64,000 nt of DNA. Source: DATBGS01 sp036557885 (GTDB lineage: Bacteria; Chloroflexota; Ktedonobacteria; Ktedonobacterales; DATBGS01). The position numbers were made by a program, and so were the translations under genes. The notes beneath the pieces are model-generated. The model did not search any database. It had not been told where the DNA came from and saw nothing but the letters and a program-made list of their open reading frames with translations. Below are positions 17,701 to 25,686 of the stretch, piece after piece (position 1 is the first letter of the stretch; every line of letters begins with the position of its first letter). Where the stretch lies: NCBI GenBank assembly GCA_036557885.1, contig DATBGS010000005.1, positions 1 through 64,000 on the forward strand, in the 5' to 3' direction.

Positions 17701-18690
17701 ATGCCAATGAACATTGCATCCATCTCCATTTCGGCGCGCGCCACGATTGATATGCACAACCTGAACAACGAAGGCGGCGAGGGCAACCAGATTCAGACGC
17801 GCATGGTGGATGTGATTGGCGCTGATGGGCGCATGCACAACGTCAACGCCATCTCCGGCGATATGCTCAAGCACATCCAGGCGCAGCATTTCTTCGAGCT
17901 GGCTCGCGAACAGGGGTTGCCGCTCTGCGGAGGCTGCAACCACTTCGACGCCAATCGCATCAACGCCGATAAAATCTGGATTGAGAGCATCCCCAAGGGG
18001 GACCGCGATGCCCTGGATTCTATGCTGAAAAAATGTGCAATGGATGATACCGCAGGCATTCTCATCACCGCTGGCGGGCGCTCGCTGCCGCGCAAATCGG
18101 TGGTGGAGTTTGGCTGGGTGGTGGGCATCCCTTCGCTTGTCAAGACAGAAAGCTATTTCCATGTGAAGTACGTGACAGCACGCGAGAAGGAGCAGGTGGC
18201 TGCTGACGCTACTGCCCGCGAAAAAGAAGGCTCCAATCTGGGCCAGGCCATCTTTCATCGGCCTGCCTCCAGCGGCATCTATGCCATCGTCTGCCACATG
18301 GAACTGGGGCGCATCGGTTACAACGACATCGCCCAGCAGTACGCGGTGGATGAAACCGAGCGCACGCGCCGGGCCAAAGCGCTCATTCAGAGTGTGATGC
18401 ACACGTTTCTGGAACTGAACGGCGCGATGCGCACCACCCAACTGCCCCATCTTGTGGCGTTGGAGGGCGTCGTCACCTGGAGCAGCAGCGGTGCAGTGCC
18501 CGCGCCAATGGTCAGCCCGCTGGCCGGGGAAGGCACCTATGTTGATCAGGTGCAAGAGATTGCGCGGGCGCTGGATGGAACAGGACAAATTGTGACCCAC
18601 AAGCCCTTTGAGAAGCTGAGCGAGTTTGCTGGACAGATGCGGAACCTTGTGGATGAGAGCGTTCCCGCTGTGTTGGTGGCAGCGCGTTAA
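17701..18690 (+). CDS. cas7: Cas7 backbone subunit (DevR/Csa2-like)
   Basis: The 329-residue protein matches the DevR/Csa2/Cst2 type of Cas7: an N-terminal RAMP strand (SISARATIDMHNLNNEGGEGN, roughly residues 8-28) followed by the region HNVNAISGDMLKHIQAQHF, where I-A and I-B Cas7 proteins keep a conserved glycine turn. Several copies coat the crRNA spacer in Cascade. It begins 66 bases after the large subunit, behind AAGGG. The DevR family was named as an autoregulator in Myxococcus; nothing here shows that role. Confidence 0.85.
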   Translation: MPMNIASISISARATIDMHNLNNEGGEGNQIQTRMVDVIGADGRMHNVNAISGDMLKHIQAQHFFELAREQGLPLCGGCNHFDANRINADKIWIESIPKGDRDALDSMLKKCAMDDTAGILITAGGRSLPRKSVVEFGWVVGIPSLVKTESYFHVKYVTAREKEQVAADATAREKEGSNLGQAIFHRPASSGIYAIVCHMELGRIGYNDIAQQYAVDETERTRRAKALIQSVMHTFLELNGAMRTTQLPHLVALEGVVTWSSSGAVPAPMVSPLAGEGTYVDQVQEIARALDGTGQIVTHKPFEKLSEFAGQMRNLVDESVPAVLVAAR

Positions 18691-18770
18691 GTCGGTGACG
18701 GATGCGCGGGGGGAGGATTCGGGCGACTGATTGCTCACCCTGGCTGCCTTGTTTCACTTTGGGAGGCCAT

Positions 18771-19502
18771 ATGACCTGGACCATAGCCACATATCATCCC
18801 GTCTCGCTTTTTTCGCTGCGTCCGGCTAATTCCACCACATCCGGCGGAAAGACGTTGATTGCGCCCACGCCCTTTTGCATCAAGATGGCACTGCTCAGCG
18901 CGTCCATCCAAACGACAGGCGTGACCGAGGGCCAACGGCGTTTTCCGCAAATTCGTGATCTGCGCATCGCTCTGGCCTTGCCTAAACAGGTCGTCGTGGT
19001 GAAGAGTTTTGCCAAGATACGGCGCCCGTTTGAATCGAAGGACGCCAAAACCAGGGAGCAAAAAATTGCCGAACTGGCGGAGAAGGGACAATATCCCTTT
19101 CAATCCACCATTGCGTATCGAGAGTTTGTGCAGTTTGGCGGCCTGCTCCAGATCGCGTTTACTGCCCCACAAGGTGAAGCGCCAGCCTGGTTGAGTGAGA
19201 TGCTGCCCGTCATTAACTACCTGGGCAAGCGCGGCAGCTTTGTGCAGATTGCAGGTTGGCCGCAACTAGCTGAAGCCTTAGATGACACATTTACCGAAGT
19301 GACCCGCGACAGCACCACATTTTCATCGAACGGGACGCTCCAGATGTTGGACGACTGCGGCAACCAGATGACCTTTGAGCATGCCGACATCTACAACCCC
19401 AAGCGTATGAGCTTTGGCAAGGAGCGCGTGCCTCGACATGTCGTGCTGCCCTATCGGCTGAAACAATCGAGCCGAGGCTACAGCCTGTATGAGCGGCTTT
19501 AG
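18771..19502 (+). CDS. cas5: Cas5 subunit
   Basis: Start ATG 18771 follows GGGAGG by 4 bases; upstream in-frame codons lack similarity. The 243-residue protein shows Cas5 features: an N-terminal RAMP strand, then APTPFCIKMALLSASIQTTG, equivalent to the conserved PTPSxxxGALL turn, and a glycine-containing C-terminal segment. Cas5 caps the crRNA 5' handle and contacts the large subunit. It sits between cas7 and cas6 with short spacers, so it is co-transcribed. Confidence 0.78.
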   Translation: MTWTIATYHPVSLFSLRPANSTTSGGKTLIAPTPFCIKMALLSASIQTTGVTEGQRRFPQIRDLRIALALPKQVVVVKSFAKIRRPFESKDAKTREQKIAELAEKGQYPFQSTIAYREFVQFGGLLQIAFTAPQGEAPAWLSEMLPVINYLGKRGSFVQIAGWPQLAEALDDTFTEVTRDSTTFSSNGTLQMLDDCGNQMTFEHADIYNPKRMSFGKERVPRHVVLPYRLKQSSRGYSLYERL

Positions 19503-19516
19503 AGGAGGGCGAGCGT

Positions 19517-20533
19517 ATGGGAGCTGATCTTGTTGCCTATCATTTGCGTCTGACGATTCAAGCCACCGAGCCGCTGGAACTGGAGCAGCACCCCGGCAGC
19601 GCGCTGCGCGGGTTACTCTTCCAGGGGCTGTGGGAACGCTTTTGTATGAACCGGGCGGCTGTGGAGTGTTCCACCTGCCCTCTGGTGCAGACGTGTCCCG
19701 TGAGCGCGTTGGTTGCACCGCTCCGCGATGAGCATCCACGCGGGCGCGATATACCGCGCCCGTTTGTGGTGCGCCCACCCTTGGTAGCTGCTGCCACCGA
19801 TGAGGGGTTACGCCTTGAACCAGGGCAATCCGCGCGCTTTGGCCTGACACTCTTTGGCAGCGCAGGTAAGCTCTTCCCGTATGTGGTGATGGCGGCGCAG
19901 GTGATGGAGCGTAACGGCCTGGGCCGCGCACTGGAGGCCAACGGCAGACGACGTGGGCGCTTTGTGCTTGCGCAGATTGAGGCTGTCCACCCTTTCACCG
20001 GGGCCGAGACGCGCCTTTTTGCACGGGGGCAGACTGCGGTACAGGCACCGGCAATAGCCGTAACAGCTGCCGATGTCTCCGCCCGCGCGCAGCGCCTGCC
20101 CGCCGAACAGTTGACGCTGCATTTCCTCACCCCCACACAACTGACCACGCAGGGGCGGCAAGCGCTGCGCCCAGACCTGCTGACGTTGGCGCTGCGCCTG
20201 GCTGAGCGGCTGGAGCAGGTGGAACAGGAATATGGGAACAATTCGCCAGGCGAGCCGTCGGATTCCGGGGAGCGGCCAGGGCAGGCGAAGTATGAGCAGG
20301 TTCGAGAATTGGCTGCATCATGCTCGCTTGTCAGCGATGAGACGCGCTGGGTGGATGCGCAGAGCTACTCATCGCGCCAGCGGCGATTCACACCGATTGG
20401 GGGCTTTCTGGGGCGGGCGACATTTCGCGTGCCTGCTGCTCCACTGCTGCGGGAGTTGCTGGTGTGGGGCGAGGTGCTCAATGTGGGCAAAAACACGGTC
20501 AAAGGCGACGGTTGGTATCAAATCGAAGCATAG
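19517..20533 (+). CDS. cas6: Cas6-type pre-crRNA endoribonuclease of the type I module
   Basis: The 338-residue RAMP protein has an N-terminal ferredoxin-like half with a Cys cluster (CSTCPLVQTC, about residues 51-60) and a C-terminal CRISPR_Cas6 domain (GGFLGRATFRVPAAPLL, then VWGEVLNVGKNTVKGDGWY). The C-terminal glycine-rich loop is the RNA-binding signature. It cleaves array transcripts at the repeat stem base. GAGGAGG precedes ATG 19517, and it starts 14 bases after cas5. A second Cas6 is encoded at 32733. Confidence 0.82.
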   Translation: MGADLVAYHLRLTIQATEPLELEQHPGSALRGLLFQGLWERFCMNRAAVECSTCPLVQTCPVSALVAPLRDEHPRGRDIPRPFVVRPPLVAAATDEGLRLEPGQSARFGLTLFGSAGKLFPYVVMAAQVMERNGLGRALEANGRRRGRFVLAQIEAVHPFTGAETRLFARGQTAVQAPAIAVTAADVSARAQRLPAEQLTLHFLTPTQLTTQGRQALRPDLLTLALRLAERLEQVEQEYGNNSPGEPSDSGERPGQAKYEQVRELAASCSLVSDETRWVDAQSYSSRQRRFTPIGGFLGRATFRVPAAPLLRELLVWGEVLNVGKNTVKGDGWYQIEA

Positions 20534-20548
20534 AAGGGGGGCAAACAC

Positions 20549-21562
20549 ATGGATCTGATTGTTGAGGGCAACGGACTCTTTCTGGGCAAGCATCAGGGAC
20601 GGTTCCGTGTTTCGCGCCAGGGCAAAATGTTGAGCGAAGCACCAGTGATTCATCTCCAGCAGGTAATTGTGGTGGATACGGGCGTGGCAATCAGCAGCGA
20701 TGTAGTGCGGACCTGCGCTGAAGAGGGCATCCCCATCCATTTTTTGAGCGCCAACGGGCAGCATGTGGCGGGCCTCTATTCCGCTGGGCTGAACGGGACA
20801 GTGCTAACACGCCGAGCGCAGTTAGCTGCCTTTGAAGATGGACGTGGAGTGACGCTGGCACGGGCGTTTGTCCTGGGGAAGATTGAGAACCAACGAGCGC
20901 TGGTACGCTACATCGCCAAATATCGCAAGGAGACAGAGCCAGGAGTCTTTGAGGAGTTGACGCTCGTGGCAGCAGAGTTAGGCGATCATGTCTACGAGGC
21001 GGAAAAGCTCAACGCCAAGCAGATCAGCGAGCTACGCGACCAACTGCTTTCAGTAGAGGGACGCGCAGCCAGCCGCTATTGGGGCGCCATCAAGCGCGTC
21101 ATCCCCGGAAGCCTCGCCTGGCCTGGGCGCGAGACACAGGGCGCCACCGATCCGTTCAACATGGCTCTCAATTATGGGTATGGGTTTCTTTACCCCCAGG
21201 TAGAGCAGACGCTCATTCTGGCGGGGTTGGACCCCTACGGCGGCTTTCTGCATGCAGATCGCCCTGGCAGGCCCAGCCTGAAGCTGGACCTCATCGAGGA
21301 GTTTCGCCAGACGGTGGTAGACCGCACGCTGATTGGGCTAGTCAATCGTGGGTTCGCCATTGAACGCGATGAACAAGGGCGGTTGGAGAAAGGGACACGT
21401 GACCGTTTGATTGAGCGGGTGAAGGAGCGGCTGGAAAGCACGGAAATGTATGAAGGCAAGCGCCAGCCGCTGCGATTCATCTTGCAGTGTCAGGCACGGC
21501 ACCTGGCGACCTTTGTACGCGGCGAACGAGAAACCTACACACCCTTTGTGGCTGGATGGTAA
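20549..21562 (+). CDS. cas1: Cas1 integrase
   Basis: The 337-residue protein has the Cas1 fold: N-terminal beta domain (1-85) and helical catalytic domain. The expected metal ligands are present: Glu170 in SVEGRAASRYW, His235 in GGFLHADRPG, and Asp247/Glu250 in KLDLIEEFR. With Cas2 it integrates new spacers at the leader end of the array. It follows cas6 by 15 bases behind AGAAGGGGGG. It is the only Cas1 in the window, so it may serve the type III module as well. Confidence 0.95.
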   Translation: MDLIVEGNGLFLGKHQGRFRVSRQGKMLSEAPVIHLQQVIVVDTGVAISSDVVRTCAEEGIPIHFLSANGQHVAGLYSAGLNGTVLTRRAQLAAFEDGRGVTLARAFVLGKIENQRALVRYIAKYRKETEPGVFEELTLVAAELGDHVYEAEKLNAKQISELRDQLLSVEGRAASRYWGAIKRVIPGSLAWPGRETQGATDPFNMALNYGYGFLYPQVEQTLILAGLDPYGGFLHADRPGRPSLKLDLIEEFRQTVVDRTLIGLVNRGFAIERDEQGRLEKGTRDRLIERVKERLESTEMYEGKRQPLRFILQCQARHLATFVRGERETYTPFVAGW

Positions 21563-21586
21563 CGCGCCAAGAGGGAAGGGGCCAAT

Positions 21587-21865
21587 ATGCGCTGCCTGGT
21601 GATTTACGATATTCCCGATGATCGCTTACGCACAAAGGTGGCTGATGCCTGCCTGGACTACGGGTTGCTGCGCGTGCAATGGAGTGCCTTTGTGGGGGAG
21701 TTGAACCAGACCTATCAACGAGAGCTGCTACTGAAGATACGCACCCTGGTGGGAAAGAAAGCAGCGAAGATTCGTCTGCTTCCCATCAATGAGATGATGT
21801 GGCAGCAGCAACAGATTCTTGAGCAAGGAGATCCCGATGCCGAGCGAAGCACTGCTGTATCCTGA
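21587..21865 (+). CDS. cas2: Cas2
   Basis: This 92-residue protein begins MRCLVIYDIPDD, with the conserved Asp8 after the first strand, and has the ferredoxin-like pattern of Cas2. It forms the dimer that bridges two Cas1 dimers during spacer integration. GAAGGGG precedes the ATG. Its last 29 bases overlap the start of cas4, indicating translational coupling. Confidence 0.93.
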   Translation: MRCLVIYDIPDDRLRTKVADACLDYGLLRVQWSAFVGELNQTYQRELLLKIRTLVGKKAAKIRLLPINEMMWQQQQILEQGDPDAERSTAVS

Positions 21866-22454
21866 GCAACTTCTGTTAGAAGTAACTGACCTCAAGCAAT
21901 GGACATACTGCCCACGTGTGGTCTTTTATCGTTACGGCCTCCCAACCATCCGCCCCATTACATACAGCATGGAACGAGGCATACAGGCGCATGAAGAAGC
22001 TGCCGCCCGTGAGGAGCGTCGTTCGCTGCACGCCTACGGGCTGACGAGTGGAGAACGATTTTTCGATGTGTCGCTGCGTTCCGAACACCTGCATCTCTCT
22101 GGGCGCATTGATCTGGTGATTCGCTTGGAGACGCCGCAAGGTCCAGAGGGTATCGTGGTAGACTACAAACTGAGCGAGCGCGAGGCAGGGTCGCACTTCA
22201 AACTGCAACTGGCAGCCTATGGGCTGATGCTGGAGGAAGCCTGGAACATTCCCGTGCGCCGCGCCTTTCTCTACCACCTTCCCCAACGTAAGGCCGAAGC
22301 CATCCCGCTCACACCCGCCTTGCGCCGTCAGGTCGAGACGACTATTGCAGCTATCCATCGCGCGATTGGAGGCGAACTCTTGCCTAAGCCGCCTGCACAC
22401 CTTGGCCGATGCCTGGCGTGTGAGTTCCGTCGGTTCTGTAACGATGTGATCTGA
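21837..22454 (+). CDS. cas4: Cas4 exonuclease
   Basis: The 205-residue protein starts at ATG 21837 behind AAGGAG, inside the end of cas2. It has the RecB-type nuclease motifs GIQAHEE, GRIDLVI, DYKLSE and QLAAYG. The four Fe-S cysteines are Cys25 and Cys192, Cys195 and Cys201 (CLACEFRRFC). Cas4 trims prespacers and selects for PAM during adaptation. It is the last gene of the operon; the CRISPR leader starts directly after it. Confidence 0.93.
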   Translation: MPSEALLYPEQLLLEVTDLKQWTYCPRVVFYRYGLPTIRPITYSMERGIQAHEEAAAREERRSLHAYGLTSGERFFDVSLRSEHLHLSGRIDLVIRLETPQGPEGIVVDYKLSEREAGSHFKLQLAAYGLMLEEAWNIPVRRAFLYHLPQRKAEAIPLTPALRRQVETTIAAIHRAIGGELLPKPPAHLGRCLACEFRRFCNDVI

Positions 22455-22505
22455 GCGCATGTAGGAAAATCTCTCTTCCTTCAAAATCCTTTTCCAGAGA
22501 GGGCA

Positions 22506-22652
22506 TTTCGCAACTCGTAGAAAACCATCTGTTTTACCGCTCGCTTAAAGCAAGCGTCAACTGACCAAGTAGGCGTGAAAAACGGGGCAGAGGGCGTCCT
22601 GAACGTTTTCGCAACTCGACGCCATTTTTCGACAAAAACGAGTTGCGAAAAC
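22506..22652. repeat. Three copies of TTTCGCAACTCG in the leader
   Basis: Copies lie at 22506-22517 and 22607-22618 (direct) and 22639-22650 (inverted). The last two form a 14-bp perfect inverted repeat, GTTTTCGCAACTCG at 22605-22618 with CGAGTTGCGAAAAC at 22639-22652. A protein binding site for leader recognition or a regulator is possible. Confidence 0.6.
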
Positions 22653-22680
22653 CCCTCCTTGAAAGAGCGAGGGCAAACAG

Positions 22681-22709
22681 TGGACATGGAGCAAATGAAG
22701 CGTTATACT
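22681..22709 (+). promoter_or_regulatory. Putative sigma-70 promoter of the CRISPR array
   Basis: TGGACA and TATACT are separated by exactly 17 bases. Transcription would start near 22716, about 60 bases before repeat 1, in the repeat direction. Confidence 0.6.
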
Positions 22710-22777
22710 GAGCAAGAAACCACATGAAAGAAGCCATAGATCTGAGAAGACCCTTCATCCATTTCCCATCCCGGCCC

Positions 22778-22960
22778 GCTTCAATGGCAGCCGACCCGTA
22801 GAGGGTATTGAAAGTGGGTTGTTTCCTGGGGGCGGATTGCAGCCATTCGCGCTTCAATGGCAGCCGACCGGTAGAGGGTATTGAAAGATCTGCGTGTTGC
22901 TGAAGGGGCCAACCGTCGTGTTGGCTTCAATGGCAGCCAACCCGTAGAGGGTATTGAAAG
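22778..22960 (+). CRISPR. Small CRISPR array, 3 repeats and 2 spacers
   Basis: Repeats of 37 bases lie at 22778-22814, 22851-22887 and 22924-22960, with two 36-base spacers. The repeat begins GCTTCAATGGCAGCCGACCC and ends GTAGAGGGTATTGAAAG. Repeat 2 has CCGG for CCCG and repeat 3 has CCAACC for CCGACC, so no two repeats are identical. CTTCAAT and ATTGAAAG at the ends are inversely related, and the 8-base tail ATTGAAAG fits a crRNA 5' handle, which sets the + orientation. The array sits between the type I adaptation genes and the type III module. Confidence 0.93.
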
Positions 22961-23305
22961 TGATTGGTCCTCCTCATACTTATGGCTTAATCTCCGGCCA
23001 ACTTCTTGAGGGTGTGGAAAAAGCGAAGGCAGTCCCAGTTGTTAAGGCATGCCAACGCTTAATAAACGACTACATGCAAAAGGTTTCGCACCTTGCAGAG
23101 ACTACCCCAACAGAGTCAAAAGGTGTTGAAGCAACACTGTCCCAAAGAGCAGTTGATGGTACCAGGCCCAAAGGGCTGTGGCAACACATCGAGTCCACAA
23201 GCATCCATTCAACCTTCTTGCAAAAACTCCTCTCGTGAGAGGATTCAAGGTTTGCTGTACTAACTACTTGCTAGGTTGCACAACCTATGCTATAGTGCCG
23301 TCATT
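22961..23305. other. Region downstream of the CRISPR array
   Basis: A 94-codon frame (22954-23238) starts inside the last repeat and has no recognisable domain, so I do not call it. No further intact repeat is present. This is the 3' side of both the array and the convergent Csx3-fusion gene. Confidence 0.45.
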
Positions 23306-24514
23306 CTAATGGCTGGTTTTTGTGCGCTCCAGCGGCGTAAAGGGCAGCAGATCACCCAGACGCTTGGTCTGGTCGTGCGAAGCGATCACTACTGCGCTGT
23401 TCAACTTGGGCTGGTAGAAGGCAAGCCAGGGAACATTTCGATGATAGGCTCGCGCCAATGCCGCCCAGAACCAGAGCGGAAGCTGCCCAGAGCAGATCAC
23501 ACCGCGCTGAAGCGGAAGGGCCGGGAGGCGCATCTCAGCCACACGCGCATCGTCCAGTTCATCTACTCCAGGCAGGAGAAAGAGATCGAGCAACGTATGA
23601 TCGTACGAAGCACGCGCCCAACCTTCCAGTCCGTAGGACGCCTCGTGCCAGTGGTCGCCCTCCAGCAGTTCATGGGCAAGCGATGGCACGCGCACCCAAC
23701 CCTGCCGAATTGCAAACTGCGCGAGCGGGGCCGGGGCAGTTGCAGCAGCAATCGCCCCAACCACCCAGTTGGGCGTCCCGCCGCCGTAGAGGGCCAGCGC
23801 GGTATCGCGCGGTACCTGCTCCAGCAGCCTGGGCAATTGCGCGGGGTGCCAGTCTATCTGCGTAGTGGACGTGTTCTCTGGATTGAGCCGATCCAGCTCC
23901 AGCACACGCTCGGCGGGCGCCTGGCTCAGCCGAATCTGGCGCAGTTCAGTCTGCCCGAACTGGAGCAGTGGGGTGATCCGTTCCGCCAGCATGTCTATCA
24001 CCTCACCTATCGCCAGCTCCCCGCGCCGCAAGTTCGCCACCGTCCCGCGGACGACGGGAGCCTCCGCAGCGATGGACGACGTACCTATCTCCTCCGAATG
24101 CAGATCTGCCAGCAGCTGCAACCCCGCGCGTTCCACCAGCATCAGCCACCTGGCATGTATCTCCTCGTTACTTGTCAGCAGGATCGCGTGAGTACAGGCG
24201 CGAAAAATCGGTTCATCCAAGAAACCTGGCTTGCCACCCACATCCACCAGCCAGGGCAGTGGCCGCTGTGCCAGATGACGACAGACCATCTGCGAAAACG
24301 CTGGGGTCCACGCGCCCCTCACATCTGCGCGAATCATGCGCACCAGATCAGTTGGCCCCTCGTGAAACCAGTCGCCTTCCCCATCGGGGCACGCCCGGTA
24401 GAGATAATGTTCAATCCCGTTTTCACGAAGACGCTGGTGCAAGCTATAACTCAGCACCGATTTTCCGGTGTGAGGCGGTCCACCAATCAGCACTGCTGGC
24501 AAAATCGTTGGCAT
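23306..24514 (-). CDS. P-loop ATPase-Csx3 (Crn3-like) fusion, CRISPR-associated
   Basis: The 402-residue protein starts at ATG 24514. The N-terminal half is a P-loop domain (GGPPHTGKSVLSYSL, residues about 9-23; VDVGGKPGF later). The C-terminal part, about 270-390, resembles Csx3: GVICSGQLPLWFWAALARAY, then H, then VPWLAFYQPKLNSAVVIASH. Csx3/Crn3 proteins degrade or bind cyclic tetra-adenylate made by Cas10, and cyanobacterial versions are fused to ATPase-like domains. The conserved HY-HP-x-(F/Y)-DPRLG region is altered here (YHRN, YQPKLN), so the usual Asp is Gln. Cleavage may be lost, leaving cA4 binding. It is read divergently from the CARF gene. Confidence 0.75.
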   Translation of the reverse strand: MPTILPAVLIGGPPHTGKSVLSYSLHQRLRENGIEHYLYRACPDGEGDWFHEGPTDLVRMIRADVRGAWTPAFSQMVCRHLAQRPLPWLVDVGGKPGFLDEPIFRACTHAILLTSNEEIHARWLMLVERAGLQLLADLHSEEIGTSSIAAEAPVVRGTVANLRRGELAIGEVIDMLAERITPLLQFGQTELRQIRLSQAPAERVLELDRLNPENTSTTQIDWHPAQLPRLLEQVPRDTALALYGGGTPNWVVGAIAAATAPAPLAQFAIRQGWVRVPSLAHELLEGDHWHEASYGLEGWARASYDHTLLDLFLLPGVDELDDARVAEMRLPALPLQRGVICSGQLPLWFWAALARAYHRNVPWLAFYQPKLNSAVVIASHDQTKRLGDLLPFTPLERTKTSH

Positions 24515-24625
24515 TCCCACCCTCGTTTCTCATTCACCACTAGAGAGGACATCGTAGAGGCCACAAACGGCATGCCGGGGCTGTTGTTTATGTAACAGTC
24601 CCAGACAGTAAAAGAGAGGAAGCAC
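24515..24625. promoter_or_regulatory. Divergent promoter region between the Csx3 fusion and CARF-HTH genes
   Basis: The 111-base gap must hold promoters for both directions. I see the ribosome binding sites (GAGGGTGGGA on the minus strand, AGAGAGGA on the plus) but no strong palindrome. It is the natural place for the CARF-HTH protein to bind. Confidence 0.4.
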
Positions 24626-25588
24626 GTGGGGAAAGTGAAGCAAGTTCGGGAAGTACCAGGCAGCATCCTTGTGGCAACCCTGGGCGGCCAGCCTCAGATC
24701 GTCACCTTCGCACTGGATGCACTTCTGACTCGTGTTGCCATCAACGAGGTAATCATTCTGCACCCGGTGGCTCATCATCACCGGATTCAGACTGCCCTGG
24801 GACGGCTTAAGGCTGAGTTTGCAGATGGGCAATATGCCGGTTGCCCTTGTCGCCTGCGTATCATACCGCTGGGCAGTTCCACTAACGACCAGTGGGAAGA
24901 AATGAGCGATGACGCAAGCGTCGAAGCTGCCCTCAAGACCATCCTCGCACTTTTCTCCGAGCTGAAAGCCGACCGCCACAGCATCCACGCCTGCATCAGC
25001 GGCGGGCGACGACTGATGGCGCTGCTGGTCCTCTCGGCGTCCATGTTGCATTTTGATCATCGTGACGCCCTCTGGCACGTCTCCACCCCCGCAGCTACGC
25101 GCGAACGTGCCGACGAAGGAGCGCTCATGCACGCTGCTCCCGAAGACGGCGTGCGGCTGGTACGGGTGCCACTGGCCCCCTGGGGCGCCTACTTCTCCGT
25201 CCTGCGCGATGCCACCGTCGAAAGCCTCCAACGCCTATACTTGCAGCAGATGGATAGCCAACAGCGCGACCGCTGCGCCCAGGTTATGGGGCAACTGACG
25301 CAGCGCCAGCGTGCTGTCCTGCGCGCCTTTGCCGAGGGCTTGACCCCGCAGCAAATCGCTGACCAACTGGTGATCACCCTGGCCGCCGTAGACGCCCACA
25401 AACTGGTCATCTTCCGCCGCTGCCGCATCGCCTGGGGCTATCCACCAGGTCACCACTTGAACTACCACTTTCTGCGCGAACAGTTCCGTGAGTATCTGGC
25501 GCTGCACTCCGAACCACCACAGCATACCAGACCAACGAGCAAAAAAATACTCAAGAAACCTCTACCAAAAGATGTAAGGAACCTCTAA
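24626..25588 (+). CDS. CARF-domain (NE0113-like) protein fused to a LuxR-type HTH
   Basis: The 320-residue protein starts with GTG 24626 behind AGAGAGGA. The N-terminal CARF/NE0113-type Rossmann domain runs from about 12 to 190: ILVATLGGQPQIVTFALDAL with the ligand-binding GG, then HACISGGRRLMALLVL. A LuxR/GerE-type HTH follows at about 228-275 (LTQRQRAVLRAFAEGLTPQQ, then IADQLVITLAAVDAHK). CARF domains bind cyclic oligoadenylates; the HTH implies transcription control in response. Known CARF-HTH proteins (Csa3) use a winged HTH, so the LuxR type is unusual. It precedes the cmr genes by about 100 bases and may regulate them and the divergent gene. Some NE0113-family CARF proteins may also cleave the ligand. 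Confidence 0.78.
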   Translation: MGKVKQVREVPGSILVATLGGQPQIVTFALDALLTRVAINEVIILHPVAHHHRIQTALGRLKAEFADGQYAGCPCRLRIIPLGSSTNDQWEEMSDDASVEAALKTILALFSELKADRHSIHACISGGRRLMALLVLSASMLHFDHRDALWHVSTPAATRERADEGALMHAAPEDGVRLVRVPLAPWGAYFSVLRDATVESLQRLYLQQMDSQQRDRCAQVMGQLTQRQRAVLRAFAEGLTPQQIADQLVITLAAVDAHKLVIFRRCRIAWGYPPGHHLNYHFLREQFREYLALHSEPPQHTRPTSKKILKKPLPKDVRNL

Positions 25589-25686
25589 TGACGTTGCCTC
25601 TCTGCTCGCCTATACTACCAGCACCGTGATTGCCTCCCAACGACATAGGGAGGAATTGCCAAGCAGCACCAGGAAGGGAGTTTCTC

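Larger units (their letters stand above)
22455..22777 (+). promoter_or_regulatory. CRISPR leader region
   Basis: This 323-base stretch between cas4 and the first repeat has no gene. It contains three copies of TTTCGCAACTCG, two direct and one inverted, and a promoter 70 bases before repeat 1. The position upstream of the array in the direction of repeat transcription fits a leader, where Cas1-Cas2 integrates new spacers. Confidence 0.65.

Noticed and set aside
17692..18738. 348-codon minus-strand frame
   Set aside because: Antisense to cas7; no recognisable protein and no binding site.
22797..22887. Array repeats as a transposon end or REP element
   Set aside because: Constant 37-base repeats with 36-base unique spacers next to cas4 are explained by CRISPR.
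22997..23023. Possible fourth degenerate CRISPR repeat (GAGGGTGTGGAAA)
   Set aside because: Only about a dozen bases resemble the repeat end, and it is 10 bases out of the 73-base period.
22954..23238. 94-codon frame starting in the last CRISPR repeat
   Set aside because: The start lies inside the repeat, there is no binding site, and the sequence shows no family.
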